Assembly (NCBI GenBank): GCA_007128345.1
Contig: SKXS01000102.1
Location: 1 to 6,733, forward strand
Origin: Spirochaetia bacterium
GTDB lineage: Bacteria > Spirochaetota > Spirochaetia > PWKH01
Reading direction: 5' to 3'
Length of the DNA stretch: 6,733 nucleotides
Made by a program: the position numbers and the translations under genes. The notes beneath the pieces were generated by a model. That model saw only the letters and a program-made list of their open reading frames with translations. It had not been told where the DNA came from and made no database searches. This document shows, piece after piece, positions 5,211 to 6,733 of the stretch. Positions within the stretch are counted from its first letter, which is position 1. Every line of letters begins with the position of its first letter.

Positions 5211-6733
5211 ACCGCTACATTTCCCAAAAGCGAAATTTCTGCATCATAGCACACATAGATCACGGGAAATCCACCCTGGCCGACAGGCTCATTGAACACG
5301 CGAAGATTGTAGAGGCACGCAAGTTCAAGGAGCAGCTGCTGGATTCCATGGATATAGAGCGTGAGCGGGGCATCACCATCAAGAGCCAGGCTATCACGAT
5401 ACCCTATACCGCCCGTGACGGAAACGTATACGAGCTCAATTTAGTGGATACCCCGGGGCATGTTGATTTTTCATATGAAGTTTCACGGGCCATCTCATCA
5501 TGTGAAGGTGCGCTGCTGCTCATCGATGCTTCACAGGGAGTTGAAGCCCAGACTCTTGCGAACATGTACATGGCTATGGAACTCAATTTGGAAATTATAC
5601 CGGTTATCAACAAAATAGATCTGCCCAGTGCAAATATAGAGATGGTGAAGCACCAGATTGATCATGATCTGGGACTGGATCAGGATGCTGCAGCGCTCGT
5701 CTCAGGCAAGACCGGGCAGGGCGTTGCGGACCTGCTTGAAACTATCGTGCAGTACATCCCTCCGCCGAAGGGTGACGAGGAACTCCCCGTCAAGGGGCTT
5801 ATCTTCGATTCCCATTATGATGCATACCGCGGTGTCGTGGTGCATCTCAGGATGTTTGACGGTGAAATCAAGAAGAACGACGAGATTATGTTCTACCACA
5901 ACCGGTCTGTATATAAGATTGAGGAGGTAGGATGCTTTCGTCTCGGCACCTATCCCAAGGAAATCCTCCGTGCCGGCGATGTGGGATACCTTATCGCCGG
6001 GATTAAGGAGATAGCTGATGTCAGGGTCGGGGATACCGTCACAGATCCTCGGAAACCCTGTGAACAGCCGCTCGCGGGATTCAAGGAAGTCAAGCCGGTG
6101 GTGTATTCATCCATCTATCCTGTAGATTCAAACGACTATGAGGAACTGCATGCTGCTATCGATAGGCTGAAGCTCAATGACGCATCGCTCATCTATGAGA
6201 AGGATAGTTCAGTTGCGCTCGGATTCGGATTCCGCTGCGGATTTCTCGGCCTGCTCCATCTGGAGGTGGTGCAGGAGCGGCTGGAACGGGAGTTTGATCT
6301 CTCCATAGTGTTTACCTCCCCTTCAGTGCGCTATCAGATAACCTTGAAGAACGGCAAAACCGTTATGATTGACAACCCCCTGGAGTATCCTGATCCGATG
6401 AGCGTGGAGTATGCTGAAGAGCCATACATACGTGCTTCAATCATTACTCCCGATGATTATCTGGGAAACGTCATCAGCCTGTGCCTGGAGAAGCGGGGAA
6501 TCCAGACATCCCTCAACTACCTCGATGCCAAGCGGGTGGAAATTGTATTTGATATGCCGCTGGCAGAGGTGCTCTTCGATTTTTACGACAGGCTTAAAAG
6601 CGTCAGCCGTGGATATGCGTCATTTGACTATGAACTTACAGGGTACCGGAAGACTGACTTGGTCAGGCTTGATATCCTCGTAAACGGCAATCCGGTGGAT
6701 GCTCTGTCACAGCTGGTATTCAAGGAGCAGGCA
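5207..6733 (+). CDS. lepA: Elongation factor 4 (LepA) GTPase, N-terminal 509 residues
   Basis: LepA/EF4 is a ribosome-binding translational GTPase related to EF-G, linked to translation initiation, 30S biogenesis and back-translocation under stress. The frame is open from ATG 5207 to the window edge, 509 of the usual roughly 600 residues. Visible G motifs are AHIDHGKST (15-23), RGITIK (54-59), DTPGHVDF (81-88), NKID (135-138) and SGKTG (166-170; SAKTG is common). Later blocks include the LepA-type GFGFRCGFLGLLHLEVVQERLEREF and the EF-G domain III/V-like region; the unique LepA C-terminal domain lies mostly beyond the window. The start overlaps the ftsH stop as ATGA, and no good Shine-Dalgarno site lies within 15 bases, so translation is probably coupled to ftsH. 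I know of no fixed ftsH-lepA pairing outside this type of context. Confidence 0.98.
   Translation, partial: MNRYISQKRNFCIIAHIDHGKSTLADRLIEHAKIVEARKFKEQLLDSMDIERERGITIKSQAITIPYTARDGNVYELNLVDTPGHVDFSYEVSRAISSCEGALLLIDASQGVEAQTLANMYMAMELNLEIIPVINKIDLPSANIEMVKHQIDHDLGLDQDAAALVSGKTGQGVADLLETIVQYIPPPKGDEELPVKGLIFDSHYDAYRGVVVHLRMFDGEIKKNDEIMFYHNRSVYKIEEVGCFRLGTYPKEILRAGDVGYLIAGIKEIADVRVGDTVTDPRKPCEQPLAGFKEVKPVVYSSIYPVDSNDYEELHAAIDRLKLNDASLIYEKDSSVALGFGFRCGFLGLLHLEVVQERLEREFDLSIVFTSPSVRYQITLKNGKTVMIDNPLEYPDPMSVEYAEEPYIRASIITPDDYLGNVISLCLEKRGIQTSLNYLDAKRVEIVFDMPLAEVLFDFYDRLKSVSRGYASFDYELTGYRKTDLVRLDILVNGNPVDALSQLVFKEQA

Noticed and set aside
5658..5930. 90-codon + strand frames inside lepA here and at 6411-6683
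   Set aside because: LepA is continuous and conserved through both regions in another frame; these translations are arginine/serine-rich shadows.
1..6733. Mobile element, integrase, CRISPR array, toxin-antitoxin or defence system
   Set aside because: Essentially every base is assigned to conserved housekeeping genes or the 205-base tRNA-containing gap; no terminal repeats, spacer arrays or transposase-like frames were seen.

Overview
The window looks like a bacterial chromosome segment carrying one dense, co-directional run of housekeeping genes, all on the + strand. Base composition is near 50% GC by eye. The order is ispE (3' end) - spoVG - tRNA-Gln(UUG) - rplY/ctc - pth - tilS - ftsH - lepA (5' part). 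The spoVG-ctc-pth-tilS-ftsH order is the one I know from spirochaetes such as Borrelia. An ispE of the non-mevalonate (MEP) pathway argues against Borrelia itself, which uses mevalonate. A Treponema/Spirochaeta/Sphaerochaeta-type spirochaete is my best guess; this is inference from gene order and protein flavour, not a database result.

Layout: positions 1-215 are the C-terminus of IspE, including its GHMP-kinase glycine-rich motif. SpoVG follows after a 35-base gap; a 19-codon ORF with a textbook ribosome binding site bridges that gap. The only non-coding stretch of note is 533-737. It holds a promoter-like element with a perfect TATAAT, a leader hairpin, a complete tRNA-Gln and the strong ribosome binding site of rplY. 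From 738 to the end the genes are packed tightly: rplY/pth overlap by 1 base, pth/tilS by 53 bases, tilS/ftsH are 3 bases apart, and ftsH/lepA share ATGA. This suggests one long polycistronic transcript with translational coupling.

Functionally most of the run concerns translation and its quality control. A glutamine tRNA, the 5S-rRNA-binding protein L25/CTC, peptidyl-tRNA hydrolase (rescues tRNAs from drop-off), TilS (modifies the AUA-reading tRNA-Ile) and LepA/EF4 (ribosomal GTPase) sit together with FtsH (membrane protein quality control). SpoVG is a small nucleic-acid-binding regulator and IspE belongs to isoprenoid synthesis.

I see no mobile element, CRISPR array, phage gene, toxin-antitoxin pair or defence gene. 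I do not find a new system here. The points worth checking are small: the bridging mini-ORF, the tRNA leader hairpin, residue changes in conserved motifs of Pth and FtsH, the long pth/tilS overlap, a strong hairpin inside ftsH, and a compact gene order that also echoes Bacillus.
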